From Corynebacterium sp. P3-F1 (GTDB taxonomy: Bacteria; Actinomycetota; Actinomycetes; Mycobacteriales; Mycobacteriaceae): a stretch of 64,000 nt of DNA. The position numbers and the translations under genes are program-made. Shown here piece after piece: positions 54,589 to 64,000 of this stretch (position 1 is the stretch's first letter; every line of letters begins with the position of its first letter). The stretch covers positions 496,001 to 560,000 of the forward strand of contig NZ_CP129965.1 in assembly GCF_030503635.1 (NCBI RefSeq), written 5' to 3'. Below the pieces are notes generated by a model. The model did not search any database. It was not told where the DNA came from and worked only from the letters and a program-made list of their open reading frames with translations.

Positions 54589-56982
54589 ATGAATCTGCCA
54601 GCTCACCCACCTGCATTCATCGACACTGTCGGCGGCCATGTCCGCTCGGTTTCGGGCTCGGCCCCCGACACGTCCAGCCGAAAGAAATTCTGGACCGGCC
54701 TATCCCTCGCGGCCATCGAGCAATTCGCCGACAAGTGGGACGCCACCCGCGAGGCGTACGCGGCGACGCGCCAGCAGGCCTACTTCTCCGCCGAATTCCT
54801 CATGGGCCGGGCACTGCTGAACAACCTGACCAACCTGGGGCTCGTCGACGACGCGATCAAGGCTGCAGAGGAGAATGGCCAGGATTTCCTCAACGTTCTC
54901 GAGGCTGAGCACGACGCGGCACTCGGCAACGGCGGCTTGGGGCGTCTCGCCGCGTGCTTCCTCGACTCCGCTGCGGCTCAGGACTACCCGGTCACCGGTT
55001 ACGGCCTGCTCTACCGCTACGGCTTGTTCCGCCAGGAGATCGTGGACGGTTTCCAGAAAGAACACCCGGACGCGTGGAAGGAGAGCTTCTACCCGTTCGT
55101 CGTCCGCCGTGGGACCCAGCAGCGCATCGTCAAATTCGACGACATGCACGTTCGCGCCATCCCCTTCGACATGCCGATCACCGGCTACGGCACCGACAAT
55201 GTCGGAACACTGCGTCTGTGGGACGCGTCCCCAATGACCGAATTCGACTACGACGCCTTCAACTCCCAGCGCTTCTCCGACGCAATCTTGGAGCGCGAGG
55301 CCGTCCACGACCTCACCCGCGTGCTGTACCCGAACGACACCACGTATGACGGCAAGGTGCTGCGCGTGCGGCAGCAGTACTTCTTCGTGTCCGCGTCGCT
55401 GCAGGAGATGGTGGACAACTACATCGCGCACCACGGCGAGGACCTGCGCGGCTTCGCCGACTATAACTCCGTGCAGCTCAACGACACCCACCCGGTGCTG
55501 GGCATCCCAGAACTCATGCGCCTGCTTCTCGACGAACACGGCATGTCCTGGGAAGACGCCTGGGACGTGACCACCAAGACATTCGCCTACACCAACCACA
55601 CCGTGCTGCAGGAGGCCCTGGAGACCTGGGATGTGTCGATCTTCCAGAAGCTCTTCGGGCGCATCTGGGAAATCGTGGTGGAGATCGACCGCCGTTACCG
55701 TGAAGACATGGCGGGCCGCGGCCTCGAACCCGACACGATCCACCACTATTCCCCGATCCATGACGGCAAGGTCCACATGGCCTGGATTGCCTGCTACAGC
55801 TCGTACTCCGTCAACGGCGTGGCCGCGATCCATACCGAGATCATCAAACGCGACACCCTCGGTTTCTGGCACGACCTGTACCCGGAGAGGTTCAACAACA
55901 AGACCAACGGTGTCACCCCGCGCCGCTGGCTGCGCATGAGCAATCCGCGCCTATCCGAACTCTTGGACCGCCTCGTGGGCTCCGATGAATGGGTCACCGA
56001 CATGGACAAGCTCAAGGAGCTGCGCCACTTCGCCGACGACGACGCAGTGATGGAGGAGCTGCGCGAAATCAAGGCGGCGAATAAGCGCGACTTCGCCGAC
56101 TGGGTGCGCGTCCACGAGCACGTGGACATCGACCCGGAGTCGGTCTACGACACCCAGATTAAGCGCCTGCACGAGTACAAGCGCCAGCTGCTCAACGCCC
56201 TCTACATCCTCGACCTGCACTTCCGCATTAAGGACGGCGAGCGGGGCATCCCGAAGCGCACGTTCATCTTCGGTGCGAAGGCGGCGCCGGGCTACGACCG
56301 CGCCAAGGCCATCATCAAGCTGATCAACGCGATCGGCGACGTGGTCAATAACGACCCGGAGACATCGCAGTACCTGCGCGTTGTCTTTGTCGAGAATTAC
56401 AACGTCTCGCCCGCCGAGCACATCATTCCGGCCACGGACGTCTCCGAGCAGATCTCCACTGCGGGCAAGGAGGCATCCGGCACCTCGAACATGAAGTTCA
56501 TGATGAACGGCGCGCTCACCCTCGGCACGATGGACGGCGCCAACGTCGAGATCGTCGATTCCGTCGGCGAGGAGAACGCGTACATCTTCGGCGCACGGGA
56601 AGAGGAGCTTCCGGAGCTGAAAAAGAACTACAACCCGAGCGAGCTCTACGAGTCCAACCCCGCCATCAAGCGCGCACTCGACGCGCTTATCGACGGCACC
56701 CTCGACGACAACCACACCGGCATGTTCTCCGACCTGCGCGATTCCCTGCTTGTCGACGGTGGCTGGAACACCCCCGACCCTTACTACGTCCTGGGCGACT
56801 TCGAGTCCTACAAGGAGACCCGCGACCGTATGGCCGCTGAGTACTACGAGGACCCGCTGCACTGGGCACGGATGTGCTGGATCAATATCTGCGAGTCGGG
56901 CCGCTTCTCCTCCGACCGCACGATCCGCGACTACGCCAATGAGGTTTGGAAGATCGAGCCGACCCCGATCAACAAGGCCTAA
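54589..56982 (+). CDS. glgP: glycogen/maltodextrin phosphorylase
   Basis: PLP-dependent phosphorolysis of alpha-1,4-glucan to glucose 1-phosphate. The PLP Lys lies in KEASGTSNMKFMMNGALTLG, followed by TMDGANVEI. Other family features: YFSAEFLMGR near the N-terminus and KRLHEYKRQLLNALYIL. Length 797 is normal. TGAGGT precedes the ATG. It contains a GCTTATCGACG word (LIDGT). Downstream there is a hairpin and a larger inverted repeat, so transcription may end there. Confidence 0.96.
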   Translation: MNLPAHPPAFIDTVGGHVRSVSGSAPDTSSRKKFWTGLSLAAIEQFADKWDATREAYAATRQQAYFSAEFLMGRALLNNLTNLGLVDDAIKAAEENGQDFLNVLEAEHDAALGNGGLGRLAACFLDSAAAQDYPVTGYGLLYRYGLFRQEIVDGFQKEHPDAWKESFYPFVVRRGTQQRIVKFDDMHVRAIPFDMPITGYGTDNVGTLRLWDASPMTEFDYDAFNSQRFSDAILEREAVHDLTRVLYPNDTTYDGKVLRVRQQYFFVSASLQEMVDNYIAHHGEDLRGFADYNSVQLNDTHPVLGIPELMRLLLDEHGMSWEDAWDVTTKTFAYTNHTVLQEALETWDVSIFQKLFGRIWEIVVEIDRRYREDMAGRGLEPDTIHHYSPIHDGKVHMAWIACYSSYSVNGVAAIHTEIIKRDTLGFWHDLYPERFNNKTNGVTPRRWLRMSNPRLSELLDRLVGSDEWVTDMDKLKELRHFADDDAVMEELREIKAANKRDFADWVRVHEHVDIDPESVYDTQIKRLHEYKRQLLNALYILDLHFRIKDGERGIPKRTFIFGAKAAPGYDRAKAIIKLINAIGDVVNNDPETSQYLRVVFVENYNVSPAEHIIPATDVSEQISTAGKEASGTSNMKFMMNGALTLGTMDGANVEIVDSVGEENAYIFGAREEELPELKKNYNPSELYESNPAIKRALDALIDGTLDDNHTGMFSDLRDSLLVDGGWNTPDPYYVLGDFESYKETRDRMAAEYYEDPLHWARMCWINICESGRFSSDRTIRDYANEVWKIEPTPINKA
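56685..56695 (+). repeat. GCTTATCGACG word, site 17 (in glgP)
   Basis: Exact copy within glgP, encoding LIDG. Confidence 0.85.
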
Positions 56983-57017
56983 ACCACCTCCGCCGACGCT
57001 CCCCGACCGCGGCGGCT

Positions 57018-57047
57018 GGCCCAGCCGGGAACAGCCCTGGCTGGGCC
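57018..57047 (+). terminator. hairpin after glgP
   Basis: GGCCCAGCC (57018-57026) pairs with GGCTGGGCC (57039-57047). No U-tract follows, so termination is uncertain. Confidence 0.45.
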
Positions 57048-57058
57048 GCATCAGAACA

Positions 57059-57131
57059 CCAAATGCAGCTACTAGGCTGCAGCTAAACGCCTAAATACGG
57101 CTGTTAGCTGCAAGTTGGTAGCTGCATTTGG
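57059..57131. repeat. nested inverted repeat with four GCAGCTA units
   Basis: Outer arms CCAAATGCAGCTAC (57059-57072) and its exact reverse complement (57118-57131) enclose inner arms GCAGCTAA (57079-57086) and TTAGCTGC (57104-57111). GCAGCTA thus occurs twice in each orientation, between glgP and the UvrA-like gene. Confidence 0.85.
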
Positions 57132-57175
57132 CTTCCGGGGGCGGGGCGACGCGTGGCTACGTTGCCCGCGTCCCG

Positions 57176-59614
57176 CTAGTGCGCCCGGCGCCGCGCACCC
57201 AGCGCACGTCCGGTGGCGGTGTCTTTCTCCGCTAGATCAATCGGTGTTCCGTCCGCGATGACGTGCCCACCTGCTGCGCCCGCTCCCGGCCCCATCTCAA
57301 TGACGCGGTCAGCCTGAGCGAGCACGGAGAGATCGTGTTCGACGACAATCACGGTCTGGCCCGCGTCGACGAGAGAGTTGAGCTCAGCCACGAGGAGCTC
57401 GATATCCGCCGGGTGGAGGCCAGTTGTCGGTTCATCCAGGAGATACACCGTGTGGCCACGGCGCGAAGTTCGGGAACGCTGTAGCTCGGTGGCGAGCTTG
57501 ATGCGCTGGGCCTCACCACCGGAAAGCTCCGGGGCGCCCTGCCCCAGCCGAAGGTATCCCAGGCCGACTGCTTGGAGCGTCTCCACAGCTCGAAGAATCT
57601 TGGGTTCCTCGGCGAATGCCCCCGCTGCTTCATCGACGGTGAGGTCGAGGATCTCCGCGATTGTCCGGCCCTGCCACGTCACCTCGAGAGTCTCGTCGTT
57701 GTAGCGGGCTCCGCCGCAGTCCGGGCAAGTGGTGTACGAACCAGGGAGGAAGACAAGCTCGACCTCAATCTTGCCCGCACCGCCGCAGGTCGGGCACTGC
57801 CCCTGTTTCACGTTGTAGGAAAAACGCGAGACGGTCCATGCACGCTTCTTCGCCTCAGGAGTGGAAGCGAAGAGTTTGCGGACATCGTCGAAAAGCCCAG
57901 TGTAGGTGGCGAGTGTCGAGCGCGGTGTGCGCCCGATCGGTTTCTGGGTGATTTGCACGACACGGCTCACGGCGTCAACGCCGGAATGCGTATCGACGTT
58001 CCATTCCCCCGCGTCCTGCATTCCGTCCTCGTCGTCAGGGTCAGCCACGGCTCTCGCCGAGTCGCGCAGCACACCAGCGAGGACCGTGCTAACGAGAGTC
58101 GACTTCCCCGAGCCGGACACCCCCGCCACCGCAGTGAACTGGCCGAGGCCGAAATCGACGTCGAGGCCGTCGATCGACCGGGCATCGATCCCATTGAGCG
58201 ACAGAGTCCCCGTCGCGGGGCGCGGGTCGCCTTTAAGCCGCAGCGTGCGGTTGTTCAGGGCGTGAGCTGTCGGTGTATCCGCGTCGTAATTCGCGGTCGG
58301 GCCGGAGTAAACCACTTCACCGCCCTGCTCGCCAGCGAGTGGCCCGACATCGACGAGCCAGTCGGTCTCCGCAACCAAGTCCATGTCATGCTCCACGAGC
58401 AGAACCGAATTGCCGGCGGCGATGAAACGGCGGCAAATGTCTAGAACGGCGCCACGCTCTTCTGGGTGCAATCCTGCTGACGGCTCGTCAAGCACGTACG
58501 CCACCCCGAAGAGCCCCGAACGCAGCTGGGCGGAGAGACGGATGCGTTGCAATTCGCCCGCAGACAGTGTCGGTGCGGGACGGTCGAGACTCAGGTGAGC
58601 CAGCCCGAGGTCGAGCGCTGACTGCAGCGCGGGCAGGATTTGTTTGAGCAGCAAATCCTCCGCCGAGTTCTCGTCCGGCTCTTGCTCCGCGAGGACCGCA
58701 TGAACTCGATCGAGGGGCAGAGCACCGAGCTCGTCGATAGGCATGCCCGCATAGGTGACTTTAAGTGCTTCCGGATTCAAGCGGCGCCCGTCGCATGTCT
58801 CGCACGTGCGGGACTCCATGAAAGACAGAACGCGCCTGCGCAGGGTGTCGGACTGGGTCTCTGCGAGGGTGTTGGTGAGGTAGCTCGCCACCGAGCGCCA
58901 CGTTCCCTTGTAGTTCCGCTGGATCTGGTCGGCGCCGCGCAACGGCTTCACAGTCACCACCGGCCGCTCATCGGTGAAGAGAATCCAGTCGCGGTCCTCC
59001 TGCGGAAGGTCCTGCCACGGCGAGTCCAGGTCGTAGCCGAGCGTTTGCAGGATGTCGTGGAAATTCTTCCCCGCCCAAGCGCCGGGCCATGCCTGGATAG
59101 CTCCGTCCTCGATGGACAGTGTCGGGTCTGGCACCATCGATTGCTCCGTCGGCTCGTGAACGACACCGGTCCCCTGGCATGTCGGACACATGCCCTCCGG
59201 GGTATTCGGTGAGAACGAGTCGGAGTACAAGCCCTGCGGGTTGTCGCCGGCACGCGAGTAAAGCAGCCGGATGCTGTTCGACAAGGCGGACACAGTGCCC
59301 ACCGTGGAACGTGCCCCGCCTCCGGAGGTAGATTGCTGCAGAGCGACGGTCGGAGGCAGACCATCGACCTCGCTTACTTGCGGGTCAACCGCCGAACCGA
59401 TGAGGCGGCGCGCGAACGGCGCAACCGATTCGAGGTAGCGTCTTTGCCCCTCGCCATGAATGGTGCCGAAGGCGAGCGAGGATTTGCCGGATCCGGACAC
59501 CCCCGTCACTGCAACGAGGGTGTCCCGGGGAATATCAACATCGACATTCCGCAAATTGTGCAGATGGGCATCCCGCACCGTGATTCCGGCCGGGATCTCA
59601 GGTGTTTCAGACAT
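57176..59614 (-). CDS. class II UvrA-like excinuclease ATPase
   Basis: An 812-residue ABC-type UvrA homologue, shorter than canonical UvrA (about 950). Two Walker A motifs are visible: [17 protein letters not shown] and [17 protein letters not shown]. Zinc modules: CPTCQGTG in the first half; [14 protein letters not shown] and CPDCGGARY in the second. Signatures are [15 protein letters not shown] and [15 protein letters not shown]. The length and organisation fit UvrA2/DrrC-like members that lack the UvrB-binding domain, linked to drug tolerance or alternative repair. ATG at 59614; GTG at 59620 is possible. Whether it acts in repair is unknown. Confidence 0.9.
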   Translation of the reverse strand: MSETPEIPAGITVRDAHLHNLRNVDVDIPRDTLVAVTGVSGSGKSSLAFGTIHGEGQRRYLESVAPFARRLIGSAVDPQVSEVDGLPPTVALQQSTSGGGARSTVGTVSALSNSIRLLYSRAGDNPQGLYSDSFSPNTPEGMCPTCQGTGVVHEPTEQSMVPDPTLSIEDGAIQAWPGAWAGKNFHDILQTLGYDLDSPWQDLPQEDRDWILFTDERPVVTVKPLRGADQIQRNYKGTWRSVASYLTNTLAETQSDTLRRRVLSFMESRTCETCDGRRLNPEALKVTYAGMPIDELGALPLDRVHAVLAEQEPDENSAEDLLLKQILPALQSALDLGLAHLSLDRPAPTLSAGELQRIRLSAQLRSGLFGVAYVLDEPSAGLHPEERGAVLDICRRFIAAGNSVLLVEHDMDLVAETDWLVDVGPLAGEQGGEVVYSGPTANYDADTPTAHALNNRTLRLKGDPRPATGTLSLNGIDARSIDGLDVDFGLGQFTAVAGVSGSGKSTLVSTVLAGVLRDSARAVADPDDEDGMQDAGEWNVDTHSGVDAVSRVVQITQKPIGRTPRSTLATYTGLFDDVRKLFASTPEAKKRAWTVSRFSYNVKQGQCPTCGGAGKIEVELVFLPGSYTTCPDCGGARYNDETLEVTWQGRTIAEILDLTVDEAAGAFAEEPKILRAVETLQAVGLGYLRLGQGAPELSGGEAQRIKLATELQRSRTSRRGHTVYLLDEPTTGLHPADIELLVAELNSLVDAGQTVIVVEHDLSVLAQADRVIEMGPGAGAAGGHVIADGTPIDLAEKDTATGRALGARRRAH

Positions 59615-59641
59615 ACCCACCAGGGTAACCAGAGGCGGAGG

Positions 59642-61069
59642 TTACTGCGGGTGGCGTGTGTCCTCGCCAAGCTGGTGCACGTGAATCATGTTCGTCGTTC
59701 CCGCGACACCCGGCGGGGTGCCGGCCACGACCACCATCGTGTCGCCTTCCTTGTACCTGTCGATGGTCAGTAGCGACTCGTCGACAACCCGCATCATTTC
59801 GTCGGTGTTATCCACCTTCTGGCACAGGAACGTTTCCGCGCCCCACGTCAGCGCCAGCTGCGAACGCACCTCCTGGTTCGGGGTGAAAACCAACAGCGGC
59901 AGGTGGGAGTGGAGGCGAGCCATGCGGCGAGCAGTCTCACCCGAGCTGGTGAACGCCACCAGCGCACGGGAGTTGAGCCGCTCGGCGATATCGCGTGCCG
60001 AGTAAGAGATGACGCCGCGCTTCGTGCGCGGGATGTGGTTGAGTGGCGGGACGCTGCCCATTGATTCCGCCACGCGCACAATGCGGTCCATGGTGCGGAC
60101 GACGTTGTGCGGGTCCACGCCGATCGAGGTCTCGCCCGACAGCATGACCGCGTCCGTTCCGTCGAGAACTGCGTTGGCCACATCGGAAGCCTCTGCTCGA
60201 GTCGGGCGCGAGTTGTCGATCATCGAATCCAGCATCTGCGTTGCCACGATCACCGGCTTGGCGTTCTCGCGCGCGATCTGGATCACTCGCTTTTGCACCA
60301 GCGGAACCTGCTCGAGCGCGATCTCCACGCCCAAGTCACCGCGGGCGACCATGACAGCGTCAAAAGCGAGAATGATGGACTCGAGAGCGTCAACGGCCTC
60401 CGGCTTTTCCAGCTTCGCGATGACGGGAACACGGCGTCCTTCCTCGTCCATGATCTCGTGGACCAGGTCCACGTCGGACGGGGAGCGCACGAACGACAGC
60501 GCGATGAAATCGACACCGAGCTGCAGGGCGAAACGAAGGTCCGCCTTGTCCTTCTCCGACAGGGCCGGCACCGAGATGTCCATGCCCGGCAGGGACACGC
60601 CCTTGTTGTTGGACACAGGGCCACCCTCGGTGACCTCGCACACTACATCGTTCCCATCGATGTCTTTGCAGACGAGGGCGACCTTGCCGTCATCGACAAG
60701 CAAACGGTCCCCCGGCTTCGCGTCTTCCGCGAGGTTCTTGTACGTGGTGGACACGCGGTCATGCGTGCCTTCGATGTCGTCGACCGTGATCCGAACTGTT
60801 TCACCGGTCTCCCAGTACGTCTTGCCGTCGCCCTCGAAGCGGCCGAGACGGATCTTCGGTCCCTGCAAATCGGCGAGGATACCGACGGCGTGCCCAGTCT
60901 CGTCCGTTGCTTCGCGGACCCACTTGTAATTCTGCTCGTGGTCCGGGTAATCACCGTGCGAGAAATTCAGGCGGGCGACGTTCATGCCGTCACGCACGAG
61001 TCCAAGGATTGCGTCCTTGCTGGCTACTGCAGGTCCGAGAGTACAAACAATCTTGGTGCGTCTATCCAC
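59642..61069 (-). CDS. pyk: pyruvate kinase
   Basis: Last step of glycolysis: PEP plus ADP to pyruvate plus ATP. Seen: RTKIVCTLGPAVASKDA, RLNFSHGDYPDH, VIAKLEKPEAVDALESII, VMVARGDLGVEIALEQVP and the ATQMLDSMIDNSRPTRAEAS signature. 475 residues, GTG start with AAGGAAG upstream. It follows lgt downstream, as in mycobacteria. Confidence 0.97.
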   Translation of the reverse strand: MDRRTKIVCTLGPAVASKDAILGLVRDGMNVARLNFSHGDYPDHEQNYKWVREATDETGHAVGILADLQGPKIRLGRFEGDGKTYWETGETVRITVDDIEGTHDRVSTTYKNLAEDAKPGDRLLVDDGKVALVCKDIDGNDVVCEVTEGGPVSNNKGVSLPGMDISVPALSEKDKADLRFALQLGVDFIALSFVRSPSDVDLVHEIMDEEGRRVPVIAKLEKPEAVDALESIILAFDAVMVARGDLGVEIALEQVPLVQKRVIQIARENAKPVIVATQMLDSMIDNSRPTRAEASDVANAVLDGTDAVMLSGETSIGVDPHNVVRTMDRIVRVAESMGSVPPLNHIPRTKRGVISYSARDIAERLNSRALVAFTSSGETARRMARLHSHLPLLVFTPNQEVRSQLALTWGAETFLCQKVDNTDEMMRVVDESLLTIDRYKEGDTMVVVAGTPPGVAGTTNMIHVHQLGEDTRHPQ

Positions 61070-61154
61070 AGCTTCCTTCTTCTGATCTGTGCGGCCAGCC
61101 CGTGCTTTCAGCTGACCGGGTAAGGATTGGATACGCTTCTACGCTACCGAAACA

Positions 61155-62141
61155 CTATGGTTTTTGCTTCTGTGGTTTTCCCTTGAAGCGGTTCACGGCC
61201 GCTTCATCGTTGGACACGGCTCCGGCTGCTTCGCCACCTTTTGCGGGGCCATCGGCCTGCGCCCCCGGTTCCTCCCCCGAACCGTGCGGATCGACTTCCT
61301 CCGGAGTCTCGCGCCCGCGACGCATGAGGAAGAAAACGGTAGTTGCCGCAACGAAGATCACCGCCGACACCACGAAGTTCACGCGGAGCCCAAAGATCGT
61401 ATTCGCAGCATCGTCGCGCATCAGCTCCATGAAGATCCGGCCGAGCGTGTACGAGGCGATGTAGAGCACGAACACGCGGCCGTGCCCCAACCGGAAACGG
61501 CGCTCCGCCCACAACAGAAAGGCGAACGCGGCGACATTCCAGATCATCTCGTACAGGAACGTCGGGTGCACGCTCGCGACAATCTCCCCAGTGGAGCGGC
61601 CCGTCAGCGGCGCGAAATTGCCGTTAGCGTCGACGCGGTAGAAGATATCCAACGCCCACGGGACATCAGTCGGGCGGCCGTAGAGCTCCTGGTTGAAGTA
61701 GTTGCCCAAGCGCCCGATCGCCTGCGCAAGAATAATCGTCGGGCCGACGGCGTCAGCGAACGGGGCGAGCGGCACCTTACGGTACGCAAACAACGCCCAC
61801 ACAGCGAGGGTGCCTAGAGCGACCGCCCCCATGATGCCTAAGCCGCCAGCGGAGAAATTGAACACCTGCCACGGGTCCTTGCCGGGGCCGAAATAACTGT
61901 CGTGGTCCGTGATCACGTGGTACATGCGCCCGCCGATGATGCCGGCGGGAATAGCCACAATCGCCGCGTCCCACACCATGTCCGTGTCGCCGCCGCGCGC
62001 CCTATACCTACGCAAGGTCAGCGCCATCGCGACGATGATGCCGGTGATGATGCACAGTGCATAAGCGCGGATCGGGATCGGACCGAGGTACCACACGCCT
62101 TGCGGGGGCGACGGAAAATTAGCCAGGAACTCAGTAACCAC
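61155..62141 (-). CDS. lgt: prolipoprotein diacylglyceryl transferase
   Basis: Membrane enzyme adding diacylglycerol to the lipobox Cys of prolipoproteins such as the PBP in this window. 328 residues with about seven hydrophobic segments. The family signature [17 protein letters not shown] is clear; [13 protein letters not shown] is in the first helix. The C-terminal tail beyond the last helix is acidic and Ala/Glu-rich. GTG start. It lies between pyk and the TrpC-like gene. Confidence 0.95.
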   Translation of the reverse strand: MVTEFLANFPSPPQGVWYLGPIPIRAYALCIITGIIVAMALTLRRYRARGGDTDMVWDAAIVAIPAGIIGGRMYHVITDHDSYFGPGKDPWQVFNFSAGGLGIMGAVALGTLAVWALFAYRKVPLAPFADAVGPTIILAQAIGRLGNYFNQELYGRPTDVPWALDIFYRVDANGNFAPLTGRSTGEIVASVHPTFLYEMIWNVAAFAFLLWAERRFRLGHGRVFVLYIASYTLGRIFMELMRDDAANTIFGLRVNFVVSAVIFVAATTVFFLMRRGRETPEEVDPHGSGEEPGAQADGPAKGGEAAGAVSNDEAAVNRFKGKPQKQKP

Positions 62142-62242
62142 GCAGAACAGTTTGCCTGATTCGGGTCACGAGCGCGACAACGAGGTCCACCGGAGAAACC
62201 TCTCCGTCCTGCTTACTCGCCCCAGATCCTTTGACGTAGTTG

Positions 62243-63082
62243 CTACCGCGATGGACAAGCCGGGTGCTGTCCAGCGGCGACCAGCCTCCGGGTTGCCGTT
62301 GTGACGTTCGTGCTCGACATCACAGCTTCGCCTGTGAGGACGGCATCCGCACCGATGGATGCCGCGGCGATCAAATCGCGGGCATTGCGCACACCACCGA
62401 GGCTGATCCTCAGAACGCTTTCCGGCAGACCGGGTTCTATCTCGCCGAAAGCTTCGCGGTTGAGATCGTTGGTGTCGAAGGTCCAGGAATTCACCCCGAT
62501 GACGGTCGCCCCGGCGCGCAGCGCACGGTCCGCTTCCTCCATGGTGCGCACCTCCGCCATACCCACCATGCCGAGCGATTCCACGCGGTCGAGCAAGCTC
62601 TCCAGACGCGCCTGCTCGAGCAGGCCCACTTGCAGAGGCACCATGTCGGCGCCGTAACAGCGGGCCTCGTGGATCTGGTACGGATCGACGATCACATCGC
62701 GGCAGACCATCGGCAATGTGGTGGCGTTGCGGGCCTGCTCCATGTCGTTCAAGGAGCCGTCGAAACGCAGTCGCTCCGTCTGGCATGCGATGAGGGCGGC
62801 TCCCCCAGCCTCGATCTCGGAGGCGAGCTGTGCCATGGAGTCGATCACCCCGGTCGGGCCGAAGACGGGCGAGGTGCGCTTGATTTCCACGATCACCCCG
62901 CATCCAGGGCCCAGCAGCGCTGCACGCACGTCCCTGGTGTCCGGCATGCTGCGCGAACGCGCCTTGATCTCCTTGAATGGAATAAGCGCTTCCCGTGCCG
63001 CGACGTCATCGAGCACCCCGGCGACAACCGGATTGAGGGTCGCGTTACTGACCAGCTGCCGATTCCCCTGCGCCGCGGTCAT
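62243..63082 (-). CDS. TrpC-family protein with altered active site
   Basis: A 279-residue (beta/alpha)8 protein homologous to indole-3-glycerol phosphate synthase. Retained: VEIKRTSP (Glu66, Lys68, Ser71), the Asp-Pro-Tyr-Gln box IVDPYQIHEA, and Glu177 in AEVR. Changed relative to E. coli and S. solfataricus TrpC: the key Lys of PVLSKDF is Arg128 (PMVCRDV), the Arg of GINNRDL is Trp200 (GVNSWTF), and the Glu-Ser of SESGI is Leu228-Gly229 (SLGGV). These positions bind or catalyse in IGPS, so ordinary IGPS activity looks unlikely. In mycobacteria trpC with trpE, trpB and trpA occupy this place next to lgt; the other trp genes are absent here. Confidence 0.85.
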   Translation of the reverse strand: MTAAQGNRQLVSNATLNPVVAGVLDDVAAREALIPFKEIKARSRSMPDTRDVRAALLGPGCGVIVEIKRTSPVFGPTGVIDSMAQLASEIEAGGAALIACQTERLRFDGSLNDMEQARNATTLPMVCRDVIVDPYQIHEARCYGADMVPLQVGLLEQARLESLLDRVESLGMVGMAEVRTMEEADRALRAGATVIGVNSWTFDTNDLNREAFGEIEPGLPESVLRISLGGVRNARDLIAAASIGADAVLTGEAVMSSTNVTTATRRLVAAGQHPACPSR

Positions 63083-63162
63083 GACACCGAGACTATCCCG
63101 TCACCCGCAGTCCGCGAAATCAAGCGATTTTCGGGGGAATGAAAAGCTCGCCCCGACGCACA

Positions 63163-63864
63163 CTACCGCGACCTCGGCGGCGTGTTCGTGTCCGTCGGAT
63201 CCACGTCCGCGTCGATGGCATCCCAGAGAACGCGGCCAGAATCAGGCTCGGCTTCCAAATCCTGCTCGATTTTCTCCCGGCGCTGGGACGCTTTCTCGTA
63301 CTTGTTCACCGTGGCGGAATCCCTGCCGGGCCGGACCGCGAGGAGCACACCACCCGCGGTGGCGAGGAGCGCTCCGACAACGGCGGCTACCGGTGCGAGC
63401 GCGGCGACGTCGATAGCCGAGATCGTCGCCCACTCCGGGATAGCGGTCTGGCCCGTGGTGCTACCGATCGTGGTTTCCTCACCACCGTAGGTGAGTAGGG
63501 CCTTTGCCCGTTCCGTGCTCGGTGAGCCGACCAACAGACTCAGAGGCGGGATCACCACCCCGAGAGCCGCGACCGCTCCGACCACCCCGACGATACGGCG
63601 GCCCCAGCGGCGCAGCGCGAGACCGGCCACCGAGGCCGCGAGCAATAGAAGGACGACGGCGGTGACCTCCGTGGACCACGTGGCACCGTTGACTTCTACC
63701 GTGCCGCTGCCGGTCCGGTCGTCCTCGTAGTGGACGGTCATCCACGTAGCGCGCGAGGCGAGCCACAGTACAAGCGCGCCAACCCCAATGAGCAGTGCGC
63801 CCACGCGCCCGAGACCTTTTTCATCCCCCGCGGTCTCTGCGGTGCCCGGCTCTGTCGCGTTCAC
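63163..63864 (-). CDS. trp-region membrane protein (TIGR02234-like)
   Basis: Membrane protein of 233 residues that usually lies beside trpE/trpC in actinobacteria (Rv1610-like). About four hydrophobic segments are visible: VGALLIGVGALVLWLA, VTAVVLLLLAASVAGLA, IVGVVGAVAALGVVI and ALAPVAAVVGALLATAGG. Function unknown. GTG at 63864 directly follows the hisI stop, with GGAGGAG upstream. Here it has kept its place between hisI and the TrpC-like gene. Confidence 0.88.
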   Translation of the reverse strand: MNATEPGTAETAGDEKGLGRVGALLIGVGALVLWLASRATWMTVHYEDDRTGSGTVEVNGATWSTEVTAVVLLLLAASVAGLALRRWGRRIVGVVGAVAALGVVIPPLSLLVGSPSTERAKALLTYGGEETTIGSTTGQTAIPEWATISAIDVAALAPVAAVVGALLATAGGVLLAVRPGRDSATVNKYEKASQRREKIEQDLEAEPDSGRVLWDAIDADVDPTDTNTPPRSR

Positions 63865-64000
63865 TACTCCTCCTCCGGCGGGAGAAGGAGATCGTTGTCG
63901 AAACATGTGCGGTCGCCGGTATGGCAGGCTCCACCGAGCTGCTCCACCTTCATCAACACAGTGTCGCCATCGCAGTCGAGGCGCACTTCTGCGACCCGTT
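63865..64000 (-). CDS. hisI: phosphoribosyl-AMP cyclohydrolase, 3' end (partial)
   Basis: The last 44 codons of hisI, running out of the window at 64000. The peptide includes [19 protein letters not shown] followed by [13 protein letters not shown], which contains the zinc-binding Cys, His and Cys and the conserved Asp of the hisI active site. It is the third enzyme step of histidine synthesis. The stop TAG is immediately followed by the GTG of the membrane protein gene. Confidence 0.93.

Overview
The window is about 64 kb of high-GC actinobacterial chromosome and almost certainly comes from a Corynebacterium. Evidence: mycothione reductase, malate:quinone oxidoreductase of the corynebacterial type, the DUF2631-dxr-rip1-ispG cluster, a SepIVA-type DivIVA protein, DUF2469 beside rnhB, a DUF222/HNH protein, and gene order matching the core of C. 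glutamicum and M. tuberculosis. The species cannot be named from sequence alone. No rRNA, tRNA, CRISPR array, insertion sequence or prophage was seen.

Layout. 1-6.8 kb: SelO, Mqo, an alpha/beta hydrolase plus mycothione reductase pair, and a DUF222/HNH protein. 6.8-20.3 kb, mostly minus strand: map, a lipoprotein penicillin-binding protein, ispG, rip1, dxr, rlmN, cdsA, frr and pyrH, with DUF2631 divergent. An amidase and a YdcZ-type transporter separate frr from pyrH. 20.4-33.1 kb: tsf, rpsB, an M23 peptidase (plus strand), xerC, dprA, comM, yraN, DUF2469, rnhB, lepB, rplS, trmD, rimM, an SDR and rpsP. 33.5-35.7 kb: an acyltransferase-SGNH membrane protein. 35.9-48.4 kb: ffh, a truncated PII protein, ftsY, smc, acyP, an alanine/sodium symporter, mutM, rnc, yceD and a sepIVA-like gene. 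48.5-57 kb: gdhA, glycerate kinase, a small unknown gene, a GalT-like DUF4921 gene, an M20 hydrolase and glgP. 57-64 kb: a class II UvrA-like ATPase, pyk, lgt, a TrpC-like protein, a trp-region membrane protein and the 3' end of hisI.

Most of the window is housekeeping: translation, protein targeting (Ffh, FtsY, LepB, Lgt), the MEP isoprenoid pathway (Dxr, IspG), chromosome structure (Smc, XerC) and RNA maturation (Rnc, RnhB, TrmD, RlmN).

The most unusual signal is a non-palindromic word, GCTTATCGACG, found on both strands (9 forward and 8 reverse copies of its first ten bases; 16 of the 17 carry the eleventh base). It is far more frequent than base composition predicts and is concentrated in intergenic regions, gene ends and terminators, including one terminator loop. 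Its arrangement resembles DNA uptake sequences or binding sites of a chromosome-wide protein. Other points of interest: a perfect inverted pair of DnaA boxes next to the rpsB promoter; a PII (GlnK) protein missing its N-terminal third where amtB-glnK-glnD would be expected; a TrpC-family protein that has lost several catalytic residues in a locus that has lost the other trp genes; and an enlarged TrmD.
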